A stretch of DNA of 64,000 nucleotides from positions 13,263 through 77,262 of the forward strand of contig CAJTJY010000021.1 of the NCBI GenBank assembly GCA_910576975.1, written 5' to 3'. The translations under genes and the position numbers were made by a program. The stretch comes from an uncultured Lachnospiraceae bacterium. Lineage in GTDB: Bacteria; Bacillota; Clostridia; Lachnospirales; Lachnospiraceae. Shown one piece after another: positions 43,740 to 52,930 of this stretch (position 1 is the stretch's first letter; each line of letters begins with the position of its first letter). The notes under the pieces were generated by a model. The model did not search any database. It was not told the origin of the DNA and worked only from the letters and a program-made list of their open reading frames with translations.

Positions 43740-44780
43740 ATGGATATTTATGGAACGATTGGTCCGGCTTGTGCCGATTTTGATACTTTGAGGGAAATGT
43801 TTCGCCTAGGCATGACTGGAATGCGGCTCAATCTCTCACACGTGGAGTTATCAGCTTGCCAGAGATGGACAGAAATGATACGAAAAGCAGCAGAAGCTGC
43901 GGGTGTAAGCCCGCGGCTTCTCGTCGATTTACAAGGGCCAGAGCTTCGAATTGGTGTTTTGAAGGCTCCTTTGAGACTCCGGGAGGGAGAGCAACTATTG
44001 CTGAGTTCCAGTAGGGTACGAAATGAAAGCGTTGTTTGCGTGCAGGAGTTGTTATTGTCAGTCCTTTCCCCTGGGCAACAGGTGTTGTTAGATGATGGAA
44101 AGATTCTTTTGGATGTGACAGAGATATGCGAACATGGAGCAAAGTGCAACGTGAGGCGGGGAGGAATGCTCGCCTCGCGCAAAAGCATTGCCCTGCCAGG
44201 CGTTGACCTTCAGCTTCCAACGCTGACAGACAGTGACAGGAAAAATCTTAGAGAAGCCAGGGCTCACGGAGTGACAGGCGTCATGCTGCCATTTGTGCGC
44301 AGCCCCAAAGATTTACAGAATTTAAGGCAGGAACTGGAAAAGGCTTTTGAACCTCAGCTGCAAGTGTTTGCAAAAATAGAAAACATCGATGGCGTCAACA
44401 ACCTGGAAAGCCTGCTGCCCCATGCAGATTATATTGTGATAGCCAGGGGAGACTTGGGGAACAGTATGCCATTGTGGGAACTTCCAGGAGTACAGGCAGA
44501 CATTGCCAGAAGATGTCAAAGGGCAGACAAGCCCTTTATGGTGGTAACGCAGATGCTTGCGTCCATGGAAAAAAGCAAGGTACCTACCCGTGCAGAGGTT
44601 TCCGATATTTTCCTTGCTGTTTCTCAGGGGGCTTCCAGCGTGATGGTAACAGGAGAAACGGCTTCTGGCAGTTATCCAACAGAGGCGATAAGATACCTCT
44701 GTCAGACAACGCAACATGCTGCAAAGTATTTAGAAACGTCAGGATTCCCATCTGCCGCTGGCACCGCAGGGAAGGATTAA
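43740..44780 (+). CDS. Short pyruvate kinase-like protein
   Basis: A 346-residue protein with the pyruvate kinase barrel: GMTGMRLNLSHVE, VDLQGPELRIG, FAKIENIDGVNN, IARGDLGNSMP and TQMLASMEKSKVPTRAEVSD. The C-terminal allosteric domain of the usual 470-residue or longer enzyme is absent, and it ends soon after the barrel. It may be catalytically active but unregulated, or act on another substrate. It converges with, and overlaps by 42 bp, the methyltransferase gene on the other strand. Confidence 0.75.
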   Translation: MDIYGTIGPACADFDTLREMFRLGMTGMRLNLSHVELSACQRWTEMIRKAAEAAGVSPRLLVDLQGPELRIGVLKAPLRLREGEQLLLSSSRVRNESVVCVQELLLSVLSPGQQVLLDDGKILLDVTEICEHGAKCNVRRGGMLASRKSIALPGVDLQLPTLTDSDRKNLREARAHGVTGVMLPFVRSPKDLQNLRQELEKAFEPQLQVFAKIENIDGVNNLESLLPHADYIVIARGDLGNSMPLWELPGVQADIARRCQRADKPFMVVTQMLASMEKSKVPTRAEVSDIFLAVSQGASSVMVTGETASGSYPTEAIRYLCQTTQHAAKYLETSGFPSAAGTAGKD

Positions 44781-45596
44781 CCCGTTTGATGAAACGGGAA
44801 TGCCGATTTCCTGGGCGTCTACCCTGCCGCCGAAATTTTTCAGTTCTGTTCCCAACATGTAGGCAAGCACTGCAGGCTGCAGTCCGGTGGTGTAAGAGTT
44901 GATGAGAAAAAACAGAGGGTTTTCTGACAACAGCCGGGCGCAGAGCTTGATCAGAGGATGGATGGCGTCCTCGATTTTCCAGATTTCTCCCTTGGGTCCT
45001 CTGCCATAAGAGGGAGGATCCATGATGATGGCGTCGTAGTGATTGCCGCGGCGGAGTTCCCGTTCCACAAATTTTACACAATCATCCACAATCCAGCGTA
45101 TCGGGGCGTCTTTGAGACCAGAAGAGACGGCGTTTTCTTTTGCCCAGGTCACCATGCCTTTGGAAGCGTCCACATGGGTGACGCTTGCGCCTGCCGCTGC
45201 TGCAGCAAGCGTCGCTCCTCCAGTATAAGCAAAGAGATTTAACACTTTGATGGGGCGTTTTGCGTGCAGGATTTTGTCACTGAACCAGTCCCAGTTCACG
45301 GCCTGCTCTGGAAACAATCCGGTATGTTTGAAACTAAAAGGCTTCAAATGAAAGGTCAGGGAATGATAATGTAGATCCCATTGCTCTGGCAGATCGAAAA
45401 ATTCCCACTCTCCGCCGCCCTTTTTACTGCGGTGGTAATGCCCGTTTTTTTGTTTCCATTGAGAATTTGATTTTGGCGTATCCCAAATAACCTGAGGGTC
45501 TGGCCTTATCAAAATATAATCTGCCCAACGTTCTAATTTCTCTCCTTTGGAGCAGTCAATCACTTGATATTCTTTCCAATTATCTGCAATCCACAT
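44739..45596 (-). CDS. Class I SAM-dependent RNA methyltransferase (RlmI/RlmK-like)
   Basis: A 285-residue protein. The SAM fold begins VLNLFAYTGGATLAAAAAG (about 118-136), followed by HVDASKGMVTWAKENA, and the catalytic region DAIIMDPPSYGRGPKG fits rRNA methyltransferases acting on cytosine-C5 or guanine-N7. No PUA domain precedes it, unlike RlmI. GAAAGGA lies before the start. The 3' end overlaps the pyruvate kinase-like gene. Confidence 0.82.
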   Translation of the reverse strand: MWIADNWKEYQVIDCSKGEKLERWADYILIRPDPQVIWDTPKSNSQWKQKNGHYHRSKKGGGEWEFFDLPEQWDLHYHSLTFHLKPFSFKHTGLFPEQAVNWDWFSDKILHAKRPIKVLNLFAYTGGATLAAAAAGASVTHVDASKGMVTWAKENAVSSGLKDAPIRWIVDDCVKFVERELRRGNHYDAIIMDPPSYGRGPKGEIWKIEDAIHPLIKLCARLLSENPLFFLINSYTTGLQPAVLAYMLGTELKNFGGRVDAQEIGIPVSSNGLILPCGASGRWES

Positions 45597-45777
45597 GTGT
45601 GTTTCCTTTCTGACTCGTATTTTATTTTAGAGGGGCGCTGTAAAATACAGGGATTTTGCAATGTACAGCAATAACATTGCTCGAAGTTGCTCCATGTGTT
45701 GTCAATGGGTCTTATTTTTCGCCCGTTCTTATCCTGAATTATACAAGAAATAGCAGGAAGTTGCAATTGATTGCATG

Positions 45778-45879
45778 TTTGAGTTTCCGCATTTTGCAAT
45801 TTATAGCGCCAAAAGGTCTTGCTGCCTTTGGCAGCATAGACCTTTTGGCGCTATAAATTGCAAAATGCAGAAACTCAAA
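45778..45879. repeat. Palindromic repeat family A, short copy
   Basis: Arms TTTGAGTTTCCGCATTTTGC... (45778-45818) and the complement (45839-45879, one mismatch) enclose a GCTGCC/GGCAGC hairpin. It matches 11982-12170, which has an extra centre of about 80 bp. The rest of the 45597-46003 gap between the methyltransferase start and lgt shows a small inverted pair (GCTGTA/TACAGC, about 45637-45669) and no gene. Confidence 0.75.
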
Positions 45880-46003
45880 ATTGCATGGTGATCTTATAAA
45901 AATCGAATTTAAAGAAGAGACATTCGCTTGCAATGGAAGAAAACTTTGCGTATAATCGTAGTCAGGCATTCGTTTGCAAAATTAGAATAGAAAGGAAAAA
46001 AAG

Positions 46004-46756
46004 ATGATTAATGAGATACACCTTGGACCTTTGACCATTCATGTGTATGGTCTTTTGGTTGCAGTCGGTTTTTTGAGTGCGTTGCTAATCAGTGAAAGGC
46101 GCGCAAAAAAAAGGGGAATGGATACCGAAATTTTATATGGCATATTTTGGTGCGCTATTTTTGGAGGAGCGGTTGGCAGCAAATTGCTCTATTATACGGT
46201 CAGCATTCCAGATATCTTGAAAAATCCTTCTATACTGTGGAATTTTCAAAATGGATGGGTGGTTTATGGAGGCATTTTAGGAGGCGTTTTTGCGAGCCTG
46301 GCTTATTGCAAATATAAGAGGGTGGATTTTTTCCAATATCTCGATCTGGTGCTACCAGCAGTTGCCTTTGCTCAGGGATGTGGAAGAATTGGCTGTTTCT
46401 TTGCCGGGTGCTGTTATGGACGGGAGACAGACTCGGTGTTAAGCATCCAATATTGGCAGTCTTCTTATGCGCCCAATGGGATAAAATTAGTCCCTACGCA
46501 GATTTATTCCAGCATTGGTGATTTTGCTCTGGCATATTTGCTGATGGCGTATGCCAAAAGGGAACCGAATAAGGGAAAGGTAGCGGCATGTTACTGCGTC
46601 TTCTATAGCATTGGACGGTTTGTCATAGAAATGTTCCGTAATGATTACCGGGGGGCGCTGGGAGCGCTGTCTACCTCTCAGATGATCTCCGCCTTAATTC
46701 TGATCTTAGGAATTGGGATGTTTGTGGCGGCGGACAAGCGTTGTTTTGAGAATTAA
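46004..46756 (+). CDS. lgt: Prolipoprotein diacylglyceryl transferase
   Basis: A 250-residue protein with seven predicted membrane helices. It attaches diacylglycerol to the lipobox Cys of lipoproteins such as those at 967 and 16398. The Lgt signature GRIGCFFAGCCYG lies near residues 126-138, with VYGGILGG and the late Arg-containing loop SIGRFVIEMFRNDYRG. GAAAGGAAA precedes the ATG. No lspA is linked. Confidence 0.93.
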   Translation: MINEIHLGPLTIHVYGLLVAVGFLSALLISERRAKKRGMDTEILYGIFWCAIFGGAVGSKLLYYTVSIPDILKNPSILWNFQNGWVVYGGILGGVFASLAYCKYKRVDFFQYLDLVLPAVAFAQGCGRIGCFFAGCCYGRETDSVLSIQYWQSSYAPNGIKLVPTQIYSSIGDFALAYLLMAYAKREPNKGKVAACYCVFYSIGRFVIEMFRNDYRGALGALSTSQMISALILILGIGMFVAADKRCFEN

Positions 46757-46842
46757 CAAAGATCATTTTTCTGCCGATATATTTGTAGGAAGATTGCAAA
46801 ATGGAAGAAATGATATCATATCGTCAGGAGGGAGGCGTTGAC

Positions 46843-47478
46843 ATGAATATTATGCTGCCAACTAGTATAGAAGAAACAAAACGACAGAGCAAAGGAACAT
46901 CGGTGGATATTTCCCAAGTAATCCGCAATGTCACAGGAGTAGAACGAGATCAGGAAAAGAAATCGCTACTTTCTAGAATACTGGAACCAGAAGAAGTGGA
47001 TGATGGTCAAAACGACGCTAAAAAAGCGGCGGAAATTGCCAAGAAAATTGCCCGGGGCGCCCATGTGTCTCCGCAGGAAAAACAGTTTCTGATGCAGGTG
47101 GATCCGATCCTTGCCCAGATGGCAGAGACGGCGAGAAAGGAAGGGGAACGGATCAAGCATGCCTTGTCCCAGGCGTCTACCAAGGAAGAACAGCAGTCTG
47201 TCGTGCAGCAGGCGTACCAGATGGTGCAGCAGGTGAGCAAGACGAATCAGCAATTTGGAATGCTGCTGGGAGAAGCAGTGAAGTCGGCTGTGCAGGAGAG
47301 CAGGAAAGAAGGGCATTTAAAAGAAGCCATGACAGAAGTAGAGACTAAGGGAGAGAAACCTTTGTCTAAAGTGGCTTTCGTAACACAGGAGGAAAGTATG
47401 GACAAAGACGGGCAGCAGATGTTGTTAGAGCAGTTTTTTCCAGATGAATGGATGTCTATGCTTGACTGCAAAGGCTGA
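46843..47478 (+). CDS. Unknown helical protein, 211 residues
   Basis: The product is hydrophilic and mostly alpha-helical with coiled-coil potential (AAEIAKKIARGAHVSPQEKQ; VQQAYQMVQQVSKTNQQFGM). It has no signal or membrane segment and no domain that I recognise. I chose ATG 46843, 8 nt after GGAGG. An upstream ATG at 46801 lies in poor context. It is 86 bp after lgt, possibly in the same transcript, but no role is suggested by the sequence. Confidence 0.5.
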   Translation: MNIMLPTSIEETKRQSKGTSVDISQVIRNVTGVERDQEKKSLLSRILEPEEVDDGQNDAKKAAEIAKKIARGAHVSPQEKQFLMQVDPILAQMAETARKEGERIKHALSQASTKEEQQSVVQQAYQMVQQVSKTNQQFGMLLGEAVKSAVQESRKEGHLKEAMTEVETKGEKPLSKVAFVTQEESMDKDGQQMLLEQFFPDEWMSMLDCKG

Positions 47479-47674
47479 ACAAAAAACAGAATCGAAGATC
47501 GCATGGGCAGGATTCTTTCTTGCATAGGTAAGAACATGTCGCTCTATGGCGTGCAGTTCCCTCGAATTTCAGGGAATGGCACGCTTTGTTTTTTTATCAA
47601 TTTCTTGCAAAAAGAATTTATTTGTGATAATGTGTAAAATAATAATTTCGACAAAATTAAGCAGGTGCAGGAAA

Positions 47675-49138
47675 ATGTTATTTAATTCGATTGAGTTTTT
47701 AGTGTTTTTTCCAATCGTAGCAGGTCTTTTTTTCATTATCCCGAAAAAGTTTAGATGCCTATGGCTGTTAATTGCCAGCTATTACTTCTATATGAGCTGG
47801 AATCCGAAATATGCTGTTTTAATTGCTTTTTCTACATTTATTACCTATATCAGCGGAATATTGATGGAGAGAGCAAATACGAAACATGGCAAGCAGGCCG
47901 TGGTAGCAGCTTCATTTATCATCAATCTGGCTATTCTCGGCGTTTTTAAATATGCAAATTTTGCATTACAGACGCTGAGTGACATTGGCGCTATTCTTGG
48001 CTTGCAGCCCATTGAGCGAAGATTAGATCTCCTTCTTCCGGTAGGAATTTCTTTTTATACCTTTCAGGCTTTAAGCTATACCATTGACGTGTATAGAGGA
48101 ACGGTTAAGGCAGAAAAAAATATTTTGCAGTACATGTTGTTCGTATCCTTTTTTCCACAGCTTGTTGCAGGTCCGATAGAGAGATCTGGCAATCTGCTAA
48201 GCCAGATTCAAAGGGTAAAGGAAATAAACGTGTGGGAGTTTGAACGTGTCCGAAATGGATTTCTCCTGATGTTCTGGGGGCTTTTTCAAAAGCTAGTGAT
48301 TGCTGACAGGGCGTCTGTCCTTGTCAATCAGGTATACCAAAATTACGGCGATTATGGCTTTTTGGAATTAGCGATTGCCTCTGTGCTGTTTGCGTTTCAG
48401 ATATATTGTGATTTTGGAGGATATAGCAATATTGCCCGTGGCGCAGCCCGGGTTATGGGATTTTCTCTGATGCAGAATTTTCGGCAGCCTTATTTGGCAG
48501 TAAATATCAAAGAATTTTGGAGGAGATGGCATATTTCCCTGACCTCCTGGTTTACAGATTACTTATATATACCGCTGGGCGGAAGCCGTAAGGGCACGGT
48601 CAGGAAATATCTCAACATTCTGATCGTATTTATGGTCAGCGGCTTATGGCATGGGGCGAGCTGGAATTTCGTGGCATGGGGGGTTTTGCATGCTGTTTAC
48701 CAGATTTCAGGTGATTTGGCCGGAAAATGGAAGAAAAGGATTGGCGTGCAAGACAGTAACAACGGCTGTTTCAGCAGAAAATTGGAAAAGGGCATTGTCA
48801 CGTTTGTATTGGCAGACGCCGCATGGGTATTCTTTGCTTCAGACAGTCTTCATCATGCGTGTGATATTTTTCGTCAGATGGTGGCTTCTTTCCAGACAAC
48901 AAGTATTTATGAGATCGGTCTTGACCGCGGAAACTGGTTTATTCTCTGCTTTGGAATTCTGCTTCTGTTTGTGGTAGACGTGATCCATGAAAAGGATGTC
49001 TCCGTGTTTCAATTTGTGCAGCGGCAGACGGTGCTGTTTCGCTGGACATTATATTTAGGGCTTATATGGAGCATTATTTTGTTTGGAATATATGGCGCAG
49101 GATATGATTCTAGCCAGTTCATTTACTTTCAGTTTTAG
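47675..49138 (+). CDS. MBOAT-family O-acyltransferase (AlgI/DltB-like)
   Basis: A 487-residue polytopic membrane protein beginning MLFNSIEFLVFFPIVAGLFF. Hallmarks are YFYMSWNPKYAVL, VGISFYTFQALSYTIDVYRG, CDFGGYSNIARGAARVMGF, and WRRWHISLTSWFTDYLYIPLGG with the conserved His, then the second His in SGLWHGASWNFVAWG. Such proteins move acyl groups across the membrane to wall or exopolysaccharide sugars. The start at 47675 fits the family N-terminus. The partner SGNH protein follows 18 bp after its stop. Confidence 0.9.
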   Translation: MLFNSIEFLVFFPIVAGLFFIIPKKFRCLWLLIASYYFYMSWNPKYAVLIAFSTFITYISGILMERANTKHGKQAVVAASFIINLAILGVFKYANFALQTLSDIGAILGLQPIERRLDLLLPVGISFYTFQALSYTIDVYRGTVKAEKNILQYMLFVSFFPQLVAGPIERSGNLLSQIQRVKEINVWEFERVRNGFLLMFWGLFQKLVIADRASVLVNQVYQNYGDYGFLELAIASVLFAFQIYCDFGGYSNIARGAARVMGFSLMQNFRQPYLAVNIKEFWRRWHISLTSWFTDYLYIPLGGSRKGTVRKYLNILIVFMVSGLWHGASWNFVAWGVLHAVYQISGDLAGKWKKRIGVQDSNNGCFSRKLEKGIVTFVLADAAWVFFASDSLHHACDIFRQMVASFQTTSIYEIGLDRGNWFILCFGILLLFVVDVIHEKDVSVFQFVQRQTVLFRWTLYLGLIWSIILFGIYGAGYDSSQFIYFQF

Positions 49139-49156
49139 GAAGGGATGGCTCTTGAC

Positions 49157-50464
49157 ATGAAAAAGAAAATAAAAATTGTATTTGCAGGCGTCTTGTTTTG
49201 CGTGCTATTTGTTGGATGCGGTAAATTACTTCGTTATATGTTGACAGATGATACCGCTTCTTATACCAGAATTGCTTTTCATGAGATGTATCAACAAGAT
49301 AATATAGACGTGCTGTTTGTAGGATCTTCGCATTGCTATCGAAGCTTTATTCCAGATATTCTCGATCAGCAGCTTGGGAAAAATACTTTTAATCTTGGTA
49401 CGTCTTCTCAGTACCTGGATGGTTCTTTTATGGCGATTCAGGAAGCGGCAAGATATCATGAAATTGAACATATTTATTTAGAGCTTTATTACAATGTCTC
49501 ATTTTCGGTGAATAAACAACGCACGGAGTTGACTCCGGTGTATATTATTTCAGACTATTTAAAGCCGTCTGTGGAAAAGCTGCGCTATATGCTGAATGCC
49601 TCCACAAAAGATTATTATGCAAACAGCTTTATTTTGGCAAGAAGGAACTGGACAAAGCTTTTCGATGCAGATTATGTAAAGGATCTGCTTATAAAAAAGC
49701 AAACCGACTCCTATAAAAATTATGAGTATGATTATGTTACTGGGAAAAACGAATGGTATGATGGAAAAGGCTATGTTGCAAATCGTCTGGCGGTGGAGGA
49801 CTGGAATTATTTTACAAAGTTGGAAACGGAGCATATTGATTTGAGCGCCGTTTCGGATGATTGGCGCAAAACGTTGGACGACATCATTTCTTTTTGCAGG
49901 AGAAAAAATATTTCATTGACGTTGGTGACGGCTCCAATGTCTAATTTTATGCTTTCTAACTATACGAATTATGATGAATATGTGCAGATGGTGCAGGATA
50001 TCGTTGCTGGCACAGATGTGAAGTATTATGATTTTAACTTATGTAGGGAAGAATATTTTCCGAATGCATCGGAACTATTCAAAGATCACGACCACTTGAA
50101 TTGCTACGGGGCTGAAAAATTCAGCTATCTTTTTGCAGATTTTGTCAATGGAAAAATTACGGAGCAGGAACTGTTTTACCCGTCGTTTGAAGAAAAAAAG
50201 AAAGAGATAGAGCCAGGCGCATTTGGAATCGCTTTTCGTGACAGGGAAGATGATATAAGAGAATGCAGGGTCGTTTCAAATCGTAATCAAGGGATGGAAT
50301 ATAGAATCACGCTCAAGCCTGCGAAAGGAAAGAAGCGCTTGATCCAGGATTTTTCAGAAAACCGCCTATTTTCAATTACACCGGATGATCATGGCGTCTG
50401 CACGGTACAGTATCGTCTGAAAAGCCATCCTGACAAAGTGCATAAGATAAAAATTTCCTATTAA
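49157..50464 (+). CDS. SGNH/DltD-like partner of the MBOAT protein
   Basis: A 435-residue protein with an N-terminal membrane anchor (IKIVFAGVLFCVLFVGCGKL). The extracytoplasmic domain has VLFVGSSHCYRSF (Ser nucleophile, about residue 58) and a late DHDHLN, matching the Ser-Asp-His triad of the SGNH family. Paired with an MBOAT it would deliver acyl groups to a surface polymer such as an exopolysaccharide or teichoic acid. I chose ATG 49157 (12 nt after AGGAAGGG). The ATG at 49145 abuts that site. Confidence 0.82.
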   Translation: MKKKIKIVFAGVLFCVLFVGCGKLLRYMLTDDTASYTRIAFHEMYQQDNIDVLFVGSSHCYRSFIPDILDQQLGKNTFNLGTSSQYLDGSFMAIQEAARYHEIEHIYLELYYNVSFSVNKQRTELTPVYIISDYLKPSVEKLRYMLNASTKDYYANSFILARRNWTKLFDADYVKDLLIKKQTDSYKNYEYDYVTGKNEWYDGKGYVANRLAVEDWNYFTKLETEHIDLSAVSDDWRKTLDDIISFCRRKNISLTLVTAPMSNFMLSNYTNYDEYVQMVQDIVAGTDVKYYDFNLCREEYFPNASELFKDHDHLNCYGAEKFSYLFADFVNGKITEQELFYPSFEEKKKEIEPGAFGIAFRDREDDIRECRVVSNRNQGMEYRITLKPAKGKKRLIQDFSENRLFSITPDDHGVCTVQYRLKSHPDKVHKIKISY

Positions 50465-50560
50465 ACACTTACAGTTCGGCCCATGCACCTAATATTGCTG
50501 ATCGCAGTTCTGATAATTAAAAGTAAATTTTTTAAAAGTAAATTTTCACAAAAAAAGTAC

Positions 50561-50589
50561 TTGCATTTTATGCAATAATGCTTTATACT
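50561..50589 (+). promoter_or_regulatory. Promoter of the S10-spc ribosomal operon
   Basis: TTGCAT (50561-50566) and TATACT (50584-50589), 17-bp spacing, in an A-rich context. The start is expected near 50596. Confidence 0.7.
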
Positions 50590-50595
50590 AATACA

Positions 50596-50819
50596 TGCTG
50601 TGACATGATAGCGTTGAAGCGTGAGGTTGCTGCCAGGAAATTGGCAGGTTTTCCGTGGAGCGAATGTCAAGTTAGGAAACTGGCGACAAGTCACTGTATC
50701 ACAATAAAAGGTCTGCTGGAAAGCAGGATGGTGTGTGAGAGTATATGACACACACGGAGAAGTGTACAGTCACCGCTTGTCGTACTGAGGTAAAGTGCGA
50801 AAAGGAGGCGGCTTTTTTT
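50596..50819 (+). promoter_or_regulatory. Structured leader of the S10 operon
   Basis: About 220 nt of untranslated RNA with clear hairpins: CTGCCA/TGGCAG, CTGCT/AGCAG and GTGTGT/ACACAC. There is no coding frame of note. In other bacteria ribosomal proteins repress their operons by binding such leaders. Which protein, if any, binds here is unknown. AAAGGAGG precedes rpsJ. Confidence 0.45.
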
Positions 50820-51140
50820 ATGGCAAGTCAAGTAATGAGAATCACACTGAAGGCGTATGACCATCAGTTAGTGGATGCATCTGCAAAGAAAATTATCGAA
50901 ACTGTTAAGAAGAATGGATCACAGGTGAGCGGGCCAGTACCTCTTCCTACGAAGAAGGAAGTTGTTACGATCTTAAGGGCTGTTCATAAGTATAAAGATT
51001 CCAGGGAGCAGTTTGAGCAGAGAACTCATAAGAGGCTCATCGATATCATAACCCCGACGCAAAAGACGGTGGACGCATTGTCCAGGCTGGAGATGCCTGC
51101 AGGCGTGTATATTGATATCAAAATGAAAAACAAAAAATAG
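50820..51140 (+). CDS. rpsJ: 30S ribosomal protein S10
   Basis: A 106-residue protein (MASQVMRITLKAYDHQLVDA; VSGPVPLPTKKEVVTILRAV; HKRLIDIITPTQKTVDALSR). It is a component of the 30S head and, in other bacteria, of NusB antitermination. The ATG at 50820 follows AAAGGAGG and fits the family start. First gene of the operon. Confidence 0.95.
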   Translation: MASQVMRITLKAYDHQLVDASAKKIIETVKKNGSQVSGPVPLPTKKEVVTILRAVHKYKDSREQFEQRTHKRLIDIITPTQKTVDALSRLEMPAGVYIDIKMKNKK

Positions 51141-51264
51141 GTAAAAATCCTGAAGGGTTTAATATAACAAGCATTGTGTATTTTACTGTTCTAGGATGAA
51201 CGGTTCCGCTGCCCCAGGTAATGGGTATGGAGCGTTCCGCTGTAGAGAAACAGGAGGTAAAAGA

Positions 51265-51948
51265 ATGAAGAAAGCAATTTTAGCTACGAAAGTCGGAATG
51301 ACTCAAATCTTCAATACAGACGGCGAATTAGTTCCGGTTACTGTATTACAAGCTGGTCCATGCGTTGTGACTCAGATCAAGACTGTGGAAAACGATGGAT
51401 ACAGCGCAGTTCAGGTTGGCTTTATAGACAAGAAAGACAAGATTGTGAACAAAGACGCCAATGGTAAAAAGGAAATTAGAAACAGACATGGCGTTACAAA
51501 AGCTGAGAAAGGTCATTTCAACAAGGCTGGCGTAACAAGCAAGAGATTTGTAAGAGAATTTAAACTTGAAAATGCTGCCGACTATAAAATGGCAGATGAG
51601 ATCAAAGTTGATATTTTTGCAGAGGGCGACAAGATTGACGCCACGGCAATTTCTAAAGGTAAAGGATTCCAAGGAGCTATTAAGCGTCATGGCCAGCACA
51701 GAGGACCTATGACCCACGGCTCTAAATTCCACCGTCATCAGGGTTCTAACGGCGCATGTTCCAGCCCGAGCAGAGTGTTCAAGGGGAAGGGGATGCCAGG
51801 ACATATGGGCGCTGTCAAAGTGACCGTGCAGAATCTTGAGGTTGTCAGAGTAGACGCTGAGAATAATTTGCTTTTAGTAAAGGGTGCCGTTCCAGGGCCT
51901 AAGAAATCTTTAGTTACAATTAAAGAGACCGTGAAAGTGGCTAGATAG
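51265..51948 (+). CDS. rplC: 50S ribosomal protein L3
   Basis: A 227-residue protein starting MKKAILATKVGMTQIF and containing KGFQGAIKRHGQHRGPMTHGS, conserved in L3 near the peptidyl transferase centre. The ATG 51265 follows CAGGAGG. An in-frame ATG at 51196 extends into non-conserved sequence. It lies second in the S10 operon, 124 bp after rpsJ. Confidence 0.95.
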   Translation: MKKAILATKVGMTQIFNTDGELVPVTVLQAGPCVVTQIKTVENDGYSAVQVGFIDKKDKIVNKDANGKKEIRNRHGVTKAEKGHFNKAGVTSKRFVREFKLENAADYKMADEIKVDIFAEGDKIDATAISKGKGFQGAIKRHGQHRGPMTHGSKFHRHQGSNGACSSPSRVFKGKGMPGHMGAVKVTVQNLEVVRVDAENNLLLVKGAVPGPKKSLVTIKETVKVAR

Positions 51949-51996
51949 CGCTTTACGAACGCCCTACGGGCATCCATGAAAGGAGGAACTATAACG

Positions 51997-52617
51997 ATGG
52001 CTAATGTAGCTATTTATAATATGGAAGGCAACGAAGTAGGCAGCCTTGAGCTGAATGACGCAGTGTTCGGTGTGGAAGTTAACGATCATCTGGTACACAT
52101 GGCAGTCGTGCAGCAGCTCGCTAACAACCGTCAGGGAACGCAGAAGGCAAAGACGCGTTCAGAAGTTCGCGGCGGCGGAAGAAAACCTTGGAGGCAGAAA
52201 GGAACGGGTCATGCAAGACAGGGTTCCATCCGTGCTCCTCAGTGGAAAGGCGGCGGAGTGGTATTCGCCCCGGTTCCAAGAAGTTATTCTTTTAAATTAA
52301 ATAAGAAAGAAAAGAGAGCGGCTCTTAAATCCGCATTGACTTCAAGAGTGAATGAGAGCAAGTTTATTGTTCTTGACGAGTTGAAGCTGGATGAGATCAA
52401 GACGAAGAAGTTTCGGAAAGTGCTGAATAACCTCAAAGTGAATAAAGCGCTTGTGATCATCAATGAAAATGATAAGAACGTGGTAATGTCTGCAAGAAAT
52501 ATCCCGACGGTTAAGACTGCCCTGACTAATACCATCAATGTTTATGATATTTTGAAATACGACACCGTGGTAGTGACCAAGGATGCCGTGGCAACGATCG
52601 AGGAGGTGTATGCATAA
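51997..52617 (+). CDS. rplD: 50S ribosomal protein L4
   Basis: A 206-residue protein (MANVAIYNMEGNEVGSLEL; RSEVRGGGRKPWRQKGTGHA; GGGVVFAPVPRSYSF). It is an early assembly protein that contacts the exit tunnel. In E. coli L4 is the autogenous repressor of this operon. I chose ATG 51997, following AGGAGG, not the ATG at 51976. The stop shares one base with rplW. Confidence 0.95.
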   Translation: MANVAIYNMEGNEVGSLELNDAVFGVEVNDHLVHMAVVQQLANNRQGTQKAKTRSEVRGGGRKPWRQKGTGHARQGSIRAPQWKGGGVVFAPVPRSYSFKLNKKEKRAALKSALTSRVNESKFIVLDELKLDEIKTKKFRKVLNNLKVNKALVIINENDKNVVMSARNIPTVKTALTNTINVYDILKYDTVVVTKDAVATIEEVYA

Positions 52618-52916
52618 TGGCAAATATACAATATTATGACGTAATCCTCAAACCGGTTATCACAGAGAAAAGTATGAATATTATGGCTGATAAGAAATAT
52701 ACTTTCCTGGTTCATCCGGAAGCGAACAAGACAATGATCAAAGAGGCTGTTGAGAAAATGTTCGAGGGGACCAAGGTTAAGAAAGTCAATACCTTGAATA
52801 TCGGCGGTAAGAAGAAAAGAAGAGGCATGGTAGTTGGCAGAACTGCCAAGACGAAGAAAGCAATTGTTCAGTTGACAGAAGACAGCAAGGAAATTGAGAT
52901 TTTTGCTGGCTTATAG
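52617..52916 (+). CDS. rplW: 50S ribosomal protein L23
   Basis: A 99-residue protein (VILKPVITEKSMNIMADKKY; VNTLNIGGKKKRRGMVVGRT). It sits at the tunnel exit and binds trigger factor and SRP in other bacteria. It overlaps the rplD stop by one base, and rplB follows after 14 bp. Confidence 0.95.
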   Translation: MANIQYYDVILKPVITEKSMNIMADKKYTFLVHPEANKTMIKEAVEKMFEGTKVKKVNTLNIGGKKKRRGMVVGRTAKTKKAIVQLTEDSKEIEIFAGL

Positions 52917-52930
52917 AAAGGAGAACCATA

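Noticed and set aside
45637..45669. Possible third copy of the 99-bp repeat family
   Set aside because: Only a short GCTGTAAAATAC-like resemblance is present, with no second end at 99 bp.
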